From an uncultured Clostridia bacterium (GTDB lineage Bacteria > Bacillota > Clostridia > Christensenellales > UBA3700): DNA of 54,333 nucleotides. The notes beneath the pieces are model-generated. The model did no database searches and was not told the DNA's origin. It was given only the letters and a program-made list of their open reading frames with translations. This document shows positions 8,867-16,920 of this stretch, piece by piece. Where the stretch lies: assembly GCA_944381275.1 (NCBI GenBank), contig CALWKO010000007.1:1-54333 (forward strand), given 5' to 3'. The position numbers and the translations under genes were made by a program. Position 1 is the first letter of the stretch, and every line of letters begins with the position of its first letter.

Positions 8867-10585
8867 ATGCCAAACGATTTTGTAACCATAAAAGCCCTGG
8901 CAGGAGAACTTTCTTCCTTGCTTGCGGGCGGTAAGATAAATAAAATTTATATGCCGGAGAAGGACGAGGTCACCTTTGCCGTGCGCGCTCACGGGGAAAA
9001 CAGATTGCTTGCCATCTCGACAAATCCGCAAAACCCGCGCATGCACCTCACCTCCGTGAGGAAGGAAAATCCGCCCGTCGCGCCCGGCTTTTGCATGTAC
9101 TTGCGCAAATATTTCACGGGCGGCACCATCACGAATATAGGCATTTTGGGCGAGGACAGGATTATTGCGATAGACGTAAGCTCCCGCAACGAAATGCACG
9201 ACGAGATAAACATCCGCCTTATTGCGGAGATGATGGGCAGATACAGCAATCTCATCGCCTTAGACAGCCGAGGAAATATAGGCGCGGCGATAAAACAGGT
9301 GCCCTTCGACACCGCCACAAAGCGCTGCATACTGCCGGGAATAGCTTACTCCGCCCCGCCGCAGAACAAGATTCTTCCTTCGGATAAAACCGCATTGACA
9401 GCCGCCCTAGAAAGCTATAACGGCGAAAAAGTGTCCGCCTTTATAGCGGAAAAGTTTGCGGGATATTCCAAGCTCACCGCCGCCTTTGCGGTGAAACTTG
9501 CGGGAGTGGACGATGCGGCTCCTTCTTTAAGCACGAGCGATATTTCCGCCCTCTTGAAGGCGCTGGACAGGCTGGATAACATATACTCCGACCCGCTCTA
9601 CTCCCCCTGCTGTTTGAAGAAGGGCGAGAGCTTTGTCGATTATTTCGTGTGCCCTTACGGGGATGGGGATTACGAGAGCTTCCCCACGCTGAGCGAATGC
9701 GTGGAACGCGCCACTTTTGCCAAGGAAAAGAGCGAGAGGCACCGCGAACACACGCGCGAGCTGAACAGATATTACAAGAACTTCATCGCCCGCGAGGAGA
9801 AAAAGCTGGCAAAAAGCCGCGCACGCTTGAAGGAGTGCGAGGACACGGAATATTACCGCAAGTGCGGAGATTTGATAACGATCAACCTATATGCCATAAA
9901 ACGCGGCGATAAGACGCTCTCCGCGGCGGACGTATACGACCCCGAGGGCAAAATCGTGGAAGTGGAGCTGGATCCTTCCCTCTCCCCGCAGCAGAACGCT
10001 CAGGCATATTATAAAAAATACGCCAAATTGAAGCGCACCCTTGTGGCCGTGAACGAGCAGATAGAGGAGACTTTGCAGACCCTGGACTACGCGCGGGACA
10101 TAGGCAGAGCCATCGCCATGTGCTCCACGAGCGCGGAGTATGCCGAGATAGAGAGCGAACTTGCCGAGCTTGGCGCGATCCGCAAAAAACGCACGCACGA
10201 CAAGCGCATGAAACCGGCAAAACCGCTGGAATATGAAGTGGGCGTATATAAGGTGCTTGTGGGTAAAAATAACCTGCAAAACGAACGTATAACCTTTAAA
10301 ATTGCGCAAGGCGGAGATATTTGGATGCACGCCAAGGACGCGCACGGCAGTCATTTAATAATAATCTGCGCGGGCGGAGAAGTGCCCGAGAGCGTGCTCT
10401 GCACTTGCGCGGAGATAGCGGCATTTTATTCTCAATCCGCCCAAGCGGACAAGGTGACGGTGGACTACACCCGCCGCAAACGGGTAAAGCGCCATCCTTC
10501 CGGGAAACTCGCCCTGGTGACCTATACGGAATATAAGAGCATATCGGTAAAGCCGAACGCGCACGAAGAACTCTTGCTGAAATAA
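8867..10585 (+). CDS. rqcH: RqcH / NFACT-family ribosome quality-control factor
   Basis: RqcH binds stalled 50S subunits with peptidyl-tRNA and adds C-terminal alanine tails that mark the chain for degradation. The 572-residue product shows the NFACT-N domain (SSLLAGGKINKIYMP, later EMMGRYSNLIA), a central helical/coiled region (about 285-430) and the C-terminal NFACT-R domain (VLVGKNNLQNERITFK, then DIWMHAKDAHGSH). Family length is matched. The degradation partner ClpXP is encoded just across the divergent promoter region. The gene has no Shine-Dalgarno; see the promoter entry. Confidence 0.92.
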   Translation: MPNDFVTIKALAGELSSLLAGGKINKIYMPEKDEVTFAVRAHGENRLLAISTNPQNPRMHLTSVRKENPPVAPGFCMYLRKYFTGGTITNIGILGEDRIIAIDVSSRNEMHDEINIRLIAEMMGRYSNLIALDSRGNIGAAIKQVPFDTATKRCILPGIAYSAPPQNKILPSDKTALTAALESYNGEKVSAFIAEKFAGYSKLTAAFAVKLAGVDDAAPSLSTSDISALLKALDRLDNIYSDPLYSPCCLKKGESFVDYFVCPYGDGDYESFPTLSECVERATFAKEKSERHREHTRELNRYYKNFIAREEKKLAKSRARLKECEDTEYYRKCGDLITINLYAIKRGDKTLSAADVYDPEGKIVEVELDPSLSPQQNAQAYYKKYAKLKRTLVAVNEQIEETLQTLDYARDIGRAIAMCSTSAEYAEIESELAELGAIRKKRTHDKRMKPAKPLEYEVGVYKVLVGKNNLQNERITFKIAQGGDIWMHAKDAHGSHLIIICAGGEVPESVLCTCAEIAAFYSQSAQADKVTVDYTRRKRVKRHPSGKLALVTYTEYKSISVKPNAHEELLLK

Positions 10586-10606
10586 CTTATAATTATCGAT
10601 TTTTAC

Positions 10607-10638
10607 ATTCTCGGCAGTCGAACGCCGAGAATTTTTTT
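10607..10638 (+). terminator. Intrinsic terminator of rqcH
   Basis: A 9-base stem ATTCTCGGC/GCCGAGAAT (10607-10615 and 10624-10632) followed by a T run up to 10638, in the gap between the convergent rqcH and rluD genes. Confidence 0.9.
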
Positions 10639-11550
10639 CTATTGAAGAGGCTTTAAGCTGTGCAAAACACGGTAGAAGTAATCGGGGAGCGGAGCGGAAA
10701 ATTCCATCCTCTCCCCCGTAGTAGGATGGGTGAGGATGAGGCGGGATGCGTGCAGCAACTGCCCTTTCAAACCGAACTTTTTGTCCCCGTGACCATAGGT
10801 GAAATCGCCCACGACGGGGTGCCCCATGAACTTGGCGTGCACGCGGATTTGGTGCGTCCTGCCCGTTTCCAATTCAAACTGAACGAGCGTATAGCCGTGA
10901 AATCTTTCCACCACCTTGAAGTGGGTCACCGCCCTTCTGCCCGTGCGGGACACGGCGTATTTTTTCCTGTCGGAAGAAGAACGATCGAGGAAAGTATCCA
11001 GCGTGCCTTCGTCCTTTTCCACCCTTCCTTCAAGGAGCGCGAGGTATATCCTGCGCGCGGATTTTTCCGCAATCTGCTTTTGCAAATTCACATGGGCGGC
11101 GTCGTTTTTTGCGATCACGAGCAGTCCGGAAGTATCTTTATCCAGGCGGTGGACGATGCCGGGGCGAATTACGCCGTTAATTCCGCTCAAGCTGTCCAGC
11201 TTGCCGAGGAGCGCATTCACCAAGGTGTCGTCATACGCGCCCGGCGCGGGGTGCACCACCATGCCCTGCGGCTTATTCACCACGGCGATGTCGGCGTCTT
11301 GATAGATTATGTCTATCGGGGTATCGGACGGGGCGAGGGAGAGTTCCTTGGCGGGCGGGATATCCACAATTATCACGCTGCCCGCCTTCACCTTTTCTCC
11401 CGCTTTTTTACACACTTTGCCGCACAAGGAAACGTTGCCATCCTCGATAACCTTTTTTACGGCGGAGCGGGTCATATCGGGAAAATGAGTGTGGATACAC
11501 ACATCCAGGCGGGAAAAATCCTGCTCTGCGGTGAAAGTTTCAGTCTGCAT
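10639..11550 (-). CDS. RluD-family rRNA pseudouridine synthase
   Basis: It isomerises uridines in 23S rRNA. The 303-residue product has an N-terminal S4 RNA-binding domain (about 12-75), then the RluA/RluD catalytic domain with HRLDKDTSGLLV, whose Asp is the nucleophile, and the substrate-binding GRTHQIRVHAKFMGHPVVGD. It is the third-class homologue of B. subtilis YlyB, which also follows lspA. The start overlaps the lspA end by 11 bases with a GGGGG ribosome site inside lspA. Exact target uridines cannot be assigned. Confidence 0.93.
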   Translation of the reverse strand: MQTETFTAEQDFSRLDVCIHTHFPDMTRSAVKKVIEDGNVSLCGKVCKKAGEKVKAGSVIIVDIPPAKELSLAPSDTPIDIIYQDADIAVVNKPQGMVVHPAPGAYDDTLVNALLGKLDSLSGINGVIRPGIVHRLDKDTSGLLVIAKNDAAHVNLQKQIAEKSARRIYLALLEGRVEKDEGTLDTFLDRSSSDRKKYAVSRTGRRAVTHFKVVERFHGYTLVQFELETGRTHQIRVHAKFMGHPVVGDFTYGHGDKKFGLKGQLLHASRLILTHPTTGERMEFSAPLPDYFYRVLHSLKPLQ

Positions 11551-12076
11551 TCACGCCCCCGCGCAAAAGCGTGCCCTTGCTTTTTGAAAAGTCGCCCTCT
11601 TTATAACCAAAGAAAATATACATGATGAGCACGAATACGCCCAAGACGAGATAGATGTCCGCCACGTTGCCTATGGCAAAATCTATTTTGAAGATGGTGT
11701 AAAGAAAATCGTAGCAGATAAAATCGCGCACATAGCCGAAAACAAGCCTGTCGAACAAATTCCCTATCGCACCGCCCAAGATGAGCAGCATGGAGAAGCG
11801 GAACATATGGGGAGTGTTCGGGCGGAACAGCAGCACAAACACGAAGACGGCGCACTCAACGAACGTGAGCACGATCAAAAGCGTTTTACTGCCGCTGAAT
11901 ATGCCGAAGGACGCACCGAAGTTACGCGCGCATTCTATGGAAAATACCCCCTCGATGACGGTTACTCCCCCGTCCTCGAACAGATAAAACACCAAATATT
12001 TGCTGGCGATGTCGGTTATGAACACGGCAAGAAGTACGGCGATTTCGATAAGTATCTTTTTTACGGTTTTAGTCAT
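11540..12076 (-). CDS. lspA: Lipoprotein signal peptidase LspA
   Basis: This integral-membrane aspartyl protease removes signal peptides of diacylated prolipoproteins. The 178-residue product has four hydrophobic segments and the family landmarks NFGASFGIF, GGAIGNLFDRL and the two catalytic Asp regions YVRDF and GNVAD. The start overlaps sepF by 8 bases (ATGACTAA) and the end overlaps rluD by 11. It works after Lgt, which is encoded at 24724-25632, and its substrates would include the lipoprotein at 52849. Confidence 0.95.
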   Translation of the reverse strand: MTKTVKKILIEIAVLLAVFITDIASKYLVFYLFEDGGVTVIEGVFSIECARNFGASFGIFSGSKTLLIVLTFVECAVFVFVLLFRPNTPHMFRFSMLLILGGAIGNLFDRLVFGYVRDFICYDFLYTIFKIDFAIGNVADIYLVLGVFVLIMYIFFGYKEGDFSKSKGTLLRGGVNAD

Positions 12077-12746
12077 ATTTCTTCTTAATATCCATGGGGA
12101 CCTGTATCGACATGCCGCCCGGCGTGAGCAAAAACATGTTGGGGCCTATCCTCTGCTGCGAGCCGCACAGCGCGTAGATCGCTCCGCTGAGGAAGTCGAG
12201 AATGCGCTGGGCGTGCCTGTCCGGCATGCGCGAGAGATCGACGATTATCGCCTGCCTGCGGCGCAGATTGTCGATTATAACGCGTATATCGTGGTGCGAA
12301 CGGGGGTATGTAATGATGATATTCGACCCGTCGGAACCCGTGACCGATTCTTCTCTCCTCCTGAACATTCCCAAAAATCCGCGACGCTTTTTCTCCTCCT
12401 GCACCGAATCGTACTCCTCATCGCCGCCCAGCGGCATCACTCCTTCGCCGCGATAATACCCGTCCTGATAGGGCTGCCCTTGGGGCGGATAAGGGGGATA
12501 AGGCTGATTTTGCGGAGGATACTGCCCTTGCGGAGGGTATTGACCCTGCGCCGGGCGCGGCGGATATTGATCCGATTGCGGATATTGCGGCGCATTTTGC
12601 TGCGGATAAGGTCTGCCCTGCGGAGGGTACTGCTGCCTGTTGTAGTCCCCCTGCGGCGGATACTGACCCTGCGGACGGTCGCCGTAACGGCCCCCGCCCT
12701 CGTTGTAATTGTCGCTTCCGTAATCGTCGTAACGTCTGTTATCCAT
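12069..12746 (-). CDS. sepF: Cell-division protein SepF with a long Pro/Gln/Tyr-rich N-terminus
   Basis: SepF tethers FtsZ to the membrane and polymerises into rings. The C-terminal half (about 140-225) is the normal SepF domain: NIIITYPRSHHDIRVIIDNL, IVDLSRMP, RILDFLSGAIYALCG. Residues 1-115 are unusual: a disordered stretch with repeated QYPPQG, PYPPQ and QYPPRP units. The product has 225 residues; SepF is usually about 150. The usual extreme N-terminal amphipathic helix is missing, and a candidate replacement, KKRRGFLGMFRRRE, sits internally just before the core. Start chosen at MDNRRYDDYG with GGAG 8 bases upstream; it overlaps the yggS end by 8 bases. Confidence 0.9.
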   Translation of the reverse strand: MDNRRYDDYGSDNYNEGGGRYGDRPQGQYPPQGDYNRQQYPPQGRPYPQQNAPQYPQSDQYPPRPAQGQYPPQGQYPPQNQPYPPYPPQGQPYQDGYYRGEGVMPLGGDEEYDSVQEEKKRRGFLGMFRRREESVTGSDGSNIIITYPRSHHDIRVIIDNLRRRQAIIVDLSRMPDRHAQRILDFLSGAIYALCGSQQRIGPNMFLLTPGGMSIQVPMDIKKKYD

Positions 12747-13455
12747 TGATTTGCTCCGTGTTATATACTCTGTCACCGAACAAAACCCTGCCCGGCCTTA
12801 TCATATTCGATCCGCCGTATGTTATGGCGAGCTCATAATCGTTGGTCATGCCGCACGACAGCGTATCTATCCCCTCGAACTTGCCGCGCATGTTAAGATA
12901 AATTGCGTGCAAATCGCGATACATACCGATGAGCGCCTGCTCGTCCTGAGTGTTGGGGAGCACGCTCATCAGCCCCTTAACGCACACATTGGGGTATTTT
13001 TTCACGCTCTCCGCAAAAGCAAGCACCTCGTCGGGCTGCACTCCGCCCTTGCTTATTTCACTGCCCATGTTCACTTCGATAAGGCAGTTCATGACGAGGG
13101 AGTGTTTGCGCGCCTGCTTGTCTATCTCGTAAGCAAGATCGTCGCGGTCGAGCGAGTGGATGAGGCAGACCTTGTCGATTATGTACTTCACCTTGTTGGT
13201 TTGAAGCCTGCCGATAAAGTGGCGGTTCACCTTTAAGTCGGGGTCGTAGTTCGCCATGAACTCCTGCACGCGGTTATCGCCGATGTTGTCGATAAGCCCG
13301 GCGCGCACCACCTGCTCGATGAGCTCCTTGGGCTGAGTCTTCACCGCCGCCACAATGGTGACGCCGTCGCTCCTGCCCGCGGCTTTCAATGCACTTGCCA
13401 CATTGCTGCGGCAAGTTTGCACATTCTTTGCTATTTCTTCCAACGATAGACTCAT
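12739..13455 (-). CDS. yggS: YggS/YlmE-type pyridoxal-phosphate homeostasis protein
   Basis: This PLP-binding alanine-racemase-fold protein helps control vitamin B6 and amino-acid pools. The 238-residue product has the PLP lysine in VAAVKTQPKE, IGRLQTNKVKYI, EVNMGSEISKGG and SCGMTNDYELAI, all family landmarks. As in B. subtilis it precedes sepF, but ylmG, ylmH and divIVA, which follow there, are absent here and lspA is joined directly. No Shine-Dalgarno is visible before MSLSLEEIAKN; the probable -10 box ends 7 bases upstream, so it is probably leaderless. Confidence 0.92.
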   Translation of the reverse strand: MSLSLEEIAKNVQTCRSNVASALKAAGRSDGVTIVAAVKTQPKELIEQVVRAGLIDNIGDNRVQEFMANYDPDLKVNRHFIGRLQTNKVKYIIDKVCLIHSLDRDDLAYEIDKQARKHSLVMNCLIEVNMGSEISKGGVQPDEVLAFAESVKKYPNVCVKGLMSVLPNTQDEQALIGMYRDLHAIYLNMRGKFEGIDTLSCGMTNDYELAITYGGSNMIRPGRVLFGDRVYNTEQING

Positions 13456-13462
13456 ATAATAT

Positions 13463-13491
13463 AATATAACACAAACTGCGCGCAAAGTAAA
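13463..13491 (-). promoter_or_regulatory. Probable promoter of the yggS-sepF-lspA-rluD operon, leaderless geometry
   Basis: Reverse strand TTTACT (13486-13491), 17 bases, TATATT (13463-13468), seven bases, ATG. The region is very AT-rich, so the exact -10 hexamer is uncertain. Confidence 0.5.
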
Positions 13492-13586
13492 TAGTTATAA
13501 AAAATTTTGTTGCGAATAAATGTTTTAATTGTAACGCAGAGTAAAATTTTGCGCCAAAAATAATATCAAACTTAAAGTAATAGAGA

Positions 13587-13616
13587 AAATGCGCAAATTT
13601 GTAAGTTCGCGCATTT
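13587..13616 (-). terminator. Probable terminator after the OB-fold protein gene
   Basis: An 8-base stem AAATGCGC/GCGCATTT (13587-13594 and 13609-13616) with T-rich flanks on both sides. It lies about 60 bases downstream of the gene ending at 13678 and could act in both directions. Confidence 0.6.
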
Positions 13617-13677
13617 TTATTTTTTATTGTTATAATATGGTATTTAATCTTCTAAATTATTATGCTTTTGAAAATAA

Positions 13678-14343
13678 TTAAGAATAATATTGCGTTCTTT
13701 TCTCCTCACCCATCTCTTCTTCTATCTTGCTGCCGACAAGGATTTTACTTACCGAAACTTCGTATGCCACCCTCTCTTCACTCACCTCTTCGCTCAGGCA
13801 TTTGGTGTATATCCTGCTCTGGACCCTGCCCGTCACCCACAATCTTTCGCCTATCGGCATGTCCTTTATAAAGCGTGCGTTCCTGCCCCACATGATGCAG
13901 GGAATGTAATCGGATTTGTTGTATGCCCTGTTCACGGCGAGGAGCACGTCGCATATCTCCCTCTTAAAGGGTGTAGTCCTATAGACGGGCTGTTTGCAGA
14001 TGTACCCCAAAATTTCTATCGTGTTTGGGTTCACCTCGTCGTCGGCGGGGAGAATTTCACGGGCGAAGGCGGTCAAAATCAGGCGCGAATGCTCTCCTTC
14101 CGGCTTATTATAGCTGCGAAATTGCCCGTATATGCTTATTCGCTCGCCAACTTTCAGTTCATTGCGCGTAAGCAGCCTGTCGGACACGGTCACGGGGATC
14201 ACATCTTCTTGACCGGAAAGGCGCGGCACGCTGAGCTTTGTTTCGTAAAACTCTTCTCCGCACACTTCGTGCGAGTAGACGGGACTTTGCGTGACGGTGC
14301 CCGTCAAGTGTAGTTTGTTGTTACTCATCTGTTCGTAGTTCAT
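13678..14343 (-). CDS. Single-stranded DNA-binding-like protein with two OB folds
   Basis: The 221-residue product looks like two SSB-type OB domains in tandem: residues 10-95 (NKLHLTGTVTQSPVYSHEV...ERISIYGQFRSYNK) and 105-210 (IEILGYICKQPVYRTTPFKREICDVLLAVNRAYNKSDY is the characteristic SSB-like strand region, then GERLWVTGRVQSR). Clostridial genomes carry such accessory SSB-like proteins besides the main Ssb. It lacks the acidic DDDIPF-like tail of replicative Ssb. Its ATG overlaps the stop of the deacetylase gene (ATGA), with GAGGAGG upstream. Binding to ssDNA is inferred from the family. Confidence 0.75.
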   Translation of the reverse strand: MNYEQMSNNKLHLTGTVTQSPVYSHEVCGEEFYETKLSVPRLSGQEDVIPVTVSDRLLTRNELKVGERISIYGQFRSYNKPEGEHSRLILTAFAREILPADDEVNPNTIEILGYICKQPVYRTTPFKREICDVLLAVNRAYNKSDYIPCIMWGRNARFIKDMPIGERLWVTGRVQSRIYTKCLSEEVSEERVAYEVSVSKILVGSKIEEEMGEEKRTQYYS

Positions 14344-15119
14344 ATTACCTCCTCGGCATTTTTGTGCTGTATGCCGTTATTATCTATATAGTAATTATCC
14401 TTGTATATCAGCTCGCTCATGCCCACCGCGGTGTAACCTTCGCTCTGCAAGTAGGCGAGGACGAGCGGGAGAGCCTCCAAAATATGGTCGCTGTTGTTGT
14501 GGAAGAGGATTATACTGCCCGGCTTGACGTTTTTCGTCACGCGCGAGAGGATCTCCTGCGCATTCAACCCCTTCCAATCTAGGGAATCCACGCTCCATTG
14601 GATAGCCTGCATGCCGCTTGCTTCCACCTCTTCCACCAATTTTGTGTTGTAATCGCCGTAAGGCGGGCGGAAATATTCGGGGCGTTTGCCGGTAAGACTT
14701 TCCACCTTGTCACTCACGTAATCGAGCTCCGTCTTTATCTCCTCGGCGGAAAGTTTAGACATCTGTAAGTGATTTTTACTGTGATTGCCTATTTCACATC
14801 CGCTTTCGCTTATCTTTTTGACCATGTCGGGATAGTCGTCCACCCAAAAGCCGACGAGGAAGAACGTGCCCGATGCCCCGTACTCATTCAAGGTATCCAA
14901 TATCCCCTGCGTCTTATCCGCGCCCCACGCCGCGTCGAAGGTGAGCGCCACCTTCTTTTCCTCTCCGCAGTCCACCCCGTACACGGGGAGCTTGCGTGTG
15001 GATTCGTTGTTGTAGACGTCCGCGACCGCCTCGAAGTTGAGCCCTATGCAGCATATCACCGCCAAGGCAAACACCAAAACCGCCGCGAGTATGCTTTTTG
15101 CCCTTACTGTTACAAACAC
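14340..15119 (-). CDS. PdaB-like polysaccharide deacetylase, membrane-anchored
   Basis: A NodB-fold deacetylase likely acting on peptidoglycan, with PdaB-type features linked to sporulation. Residues 5-30 form one hydrophobic anchor (ILAAVLVFALAVICCIGL). Motif 1 reads TFDAAWG, resembling the TFDISWG of B. subtilis PdaB, with the second Asp of the usual TFDD replaced. The metal site HSKNH, RPPYGDYN and the late SIILFHNN motif are present. A TTG five codons upstream is open, but it overlaps the Shine-Dalgarno AGGAGGAG that serves the GTG chosen here (259 residues). It overlaps the downstream OB-fold gene by four bases. Confidence 0.8.
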   Translation of the reverse strand: MFVTVRAKSILAAVLVFALAVICCIGLNFEAVADVYNNESTRKLPVYGVDCGEEKKVALTFDAAWGADKTQGILDTLNEYGASGTFFLVGFWVDDYPDMVKKISESGCEIGNHSKNHLQMSKLSAEEIKTELDYVSDKVESLTGKRPEYFRPPYGDYNTKLVEEVEASGMQAIQWSVDSLDWKGLNAQEILSRVTKNVKPGSIILFHNNSDHILEALPLVLAYLQSEGYTAVGMSELIYKDNYYIDNNGIQHKNAEEVI

Positions 15120-15310
15120 TTTTTTCTCCTCCAATATATCATCGGCATATTGCCGCTTTTCGACATATATTCGCTATTTTACGCGAATATTGCGTTATTT
15201 TGGCGATTTTGTTTCTTCCGCCGCCGTATTTGCGTTTCCTTCATTAAAACCTTTATGCCGCGCAATCCTTAAATATTCATGTAATATTTTGTCGGGATAT
15301 GAATTCGCCC

Positions 15311-15339
15311 TTGACTTTTTTCTGCATTCGGGCTATAAT
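15311..15339 (+). promoter_or_regulatory. Promoter of the SRP RNA gene
   Basis: TTGACT (15311-15316), 17 bases, TATAAT (15334-15339), placing transcription start at about 15345, the first base of the RNA. Confidence 0.9.
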
Positions 15340-15345
15340 ATCATT

Positions 15346-15613
15346 GCTGTGCTAGGTGGGGAGCTAGCGGTGCCCTGTACCTGCAATCCGCTATAGCAGG
15401 ACTGAACGCTGTTCTAGGCTTTATTTATGGAAGGTCTGCCTTCGATAAGCGATGTTGATACCAAGGTCTTGTGCAATCGTGCACTGCGAACCATGTCAGA
15501 GCTTGACCGCAGCAGCATTAAACAGACCGCTCGGTGTGCCACGAGGTAGCTTTGGAGGAGTTGGCTGTTGTTGTTACGCTTCGGTAAATACTGTCGAAAA
15601 CAGATGCACAGCA
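15346..15613 (+). ncRNA. ffs: Signal recognition particle RNA, large bacterial type
   Basis: The 5' part reads GTGCTAGGTGGGGAGCTAGC and GGTGCCCTGTACCTGCAATC, nearly the same as the Alu domain of B. subtilis scRNA. The S-domain motif ACCATGTCAG...GCAGCAGCATTAA (about 15490-15521) is the Ffh-binding site, and GTGTGCC is conserved after it. The ends pair (GCTGTGC at 15346-15352 with GCACAGC at 15606-15612), and the final stem is followed by a T-rich tract that would end transcription. Length is about 268 bases, as expected for the long Gram-positive form with an Alu domain. Unusual: the apical GGAA loop of domain IV is replaced (15501-15510, GCTTGACCGC). Confidence 0.96.
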
Positions 15614-15640
15614 TTTATTTTTTGCTTTATAGGTGCGTTA

Positions 15641-16525
15641 ATGATTCAAGATAAAAAGATCGCCCTGCTCATCGACGCCGAAAACATCACCTCGAAATAC
15701 GGATCCATCATCTTCCGCGAGGTGGCAAAGTACGGCACAGCCACTTACCGCAGGATATACGGCGATTTTGTAAATTCGAGAAATATCAATTGGACTCAGG
15801 CGGATTTTTCTAAATTTTCGCTCACTCCCGTTCAGCAATACAGCTATACCGTGGGCAAGAACAGTTCGGATATAACCATGGTGATCGACGCGATGGATAT
15901 ACTCTACTCCGGCAACGTGGATATGTTCTGCATAGTCACGTCGGACAGCGACTATACCAAGCTGGTCACCCGCCTGCGTGAAGCGGGCCTTTCGATAATC
16001 GGCATGGGCGAGACGAAAACGCCCCGCGCATTAAAGGCGGCTTGCGAAAAATTTATCCCGCTGGACAGCATTTACAAGACGGAAAACAGCGAGAAGAATA
16101 AGAACAGCAAGGCGGAAAAAACCGTTAAAACCACTGAAAAAGAGAGTGAAGTCCCCGCCGCAGAGAGCAAAAAGCGGGTGAAAAAGCAAAAAGACGAGGC
16201 AAAAGCGGCGGAAAGCGAACAGGTAAAAGAGGAAAAAACCGAACAGGAGAACGAAGCGGACGCCGCCACACCCATCGAGGACATAATCGCCACCATATGC
16301 AACACCATACTGCCCGACTTAGAGACGGACAGCGGTTGGGCGAACTTGGCGGACGTGGGCAATCGCCTTACCAAACTATACTCCGACTTCGACGCGCGCA
16401 CTTACGGTTACGACAAGCTGAGCCGCCTGGTGAGGGACAGAAAGGAATTTGAAGTGGACAAAAAACCGGGCGAAAACCACACCAGTATATATTACATCAG
16501 GTTGCGTGAAAAGCCGAAAAAATAA
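15641..16525 (+). CDS. NYN-domain protein with C-terminal LOTUS/OST-HTH domain
   Basis: The N-terminal NYN (PIN-like) domain, residues 1-145, has the acidic residues expected for a ribonuclease site: ALLIDAEN, SSDITMVIDAMD and VTSDSDY. Residues 150-210 are a K/E/A-rich, probably disordered linker. The C-terminal about 75 residues (TPIEDIIATICNTIL...YGYDKLSRLVRDRKEFEV) look like an OST-HTH/LOTUS RNA-binding domain. A role in RNA processing is inferred from this pairing. The start MIQDKKIALLIDAEN (294 residues) is the first in-frame one after the SRP RNA; AGGTG 6 bases upstream is a weak ribosome site. It may be expressed by read-through from the SRP RNA promoter. Confidence 0.85.
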   Translation: MIQDKKIALLIDAENITSKYGSIIFREVAKYGTATYRRIYGDFVNSRNINWTQADFSKFSLTPVQQYSYTVGKNSSDITMVIDAMDILYSGNVDMFCIVTSDSDYTKLVTRLREAGLSIIGMGETKTPRALKAACEKFIPLDSIYKTENSEKNKNSKAEKTVKTTEKESEVPAAESKKRVKKQKDEAKAAESEQVKEEKTEQENEADAATPIEDIIATICNTILPDLETDSGWANLADVGNRLTKLYSDFDARTYGYDKLSRLVRDRKEFEVDKKPGENHTSIYYIRLREKPKK

Positions 16526-16547
16526 CCTGCGTTGATAATAACGACAC

Positions 16548-16576
16548 AATCCGAGTGAAAAACTCGGATTTTTTTA
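16548..16576 (+). terminator. Intrinsic terminator of the NYN-LOTUS gene
   Basis: A 9-base stem AATCCGAGT/ACTCGGATT (16548-16556 and 16562-16570) followed by T7. Confidence 0.9.
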
Positions 16577-16751
16577 TTAGAATAACCATTAAGGCGATAC
16601 GCTTAACGGAATTAAATGCGGAAAGATTGCCATTCCTCGGCGCCGCGTCTTTCAAGTTCGCCATTGCAACTTTATTATAAAGACGATTGACGTAATTTTA
16701 TCGCAATGAATCGGCGCGTATAAAATTTATGGCATTGCACACGATGACCAT

Positions 16752-16868
16752 ATGAAAAAAGAAAATAAAAAACGCAGTTCATCCTATTCGCCTTTCGACC
16801 CTAGCGGCAGTTACACCGGGGCGGCGAAGGACGGGGAAAAGCCCGTGCAGGACAGCGACGATCTTTGA
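16752..16868 (+). CDS. Small protein of 38 residues, conserved-looking
   Basis: The reading frame starts MKKENKKRSSSYSPFDPSGS, continues YTGAAKDGEKPVQDSDDL and stops at 16868. I recall similar short proteins with SPFDPxGSYTG...PVQDADDL in other Clostridia, usually without a known function. The composition (basic start, acidic end, no hydrophobic segment) suggests a soluble, largely disordered peptide. No convincing Shine-Dalgarno is seen. The call rests on the memory of a family and on the ordered codon content; ribosome profiling or a homologue search would settle it. Confidence 0.55.
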   Translation: MKKENKKRSSSYSPFDPSGSYTGAAKDGEKPVQDSDDL

Positions 16869-16920
16869 TATCCCCTGCTCTGCCCTGTCGGTAAAAATAT
16901 TGCATATAAGTCGATTATAC

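Noticed and set aside
15452..15640. N-terminal extension of the NYN protein by 63 codons
   Set aside because: It would translate the SRP RNA gene; the NYN domain begins properly at 15641.
16687..16724. TTGACG with TATAAA as a promoter for the 38-residue protein
   Set aside because: The spacing is 26 bases, too long for a sigma-A promoter.
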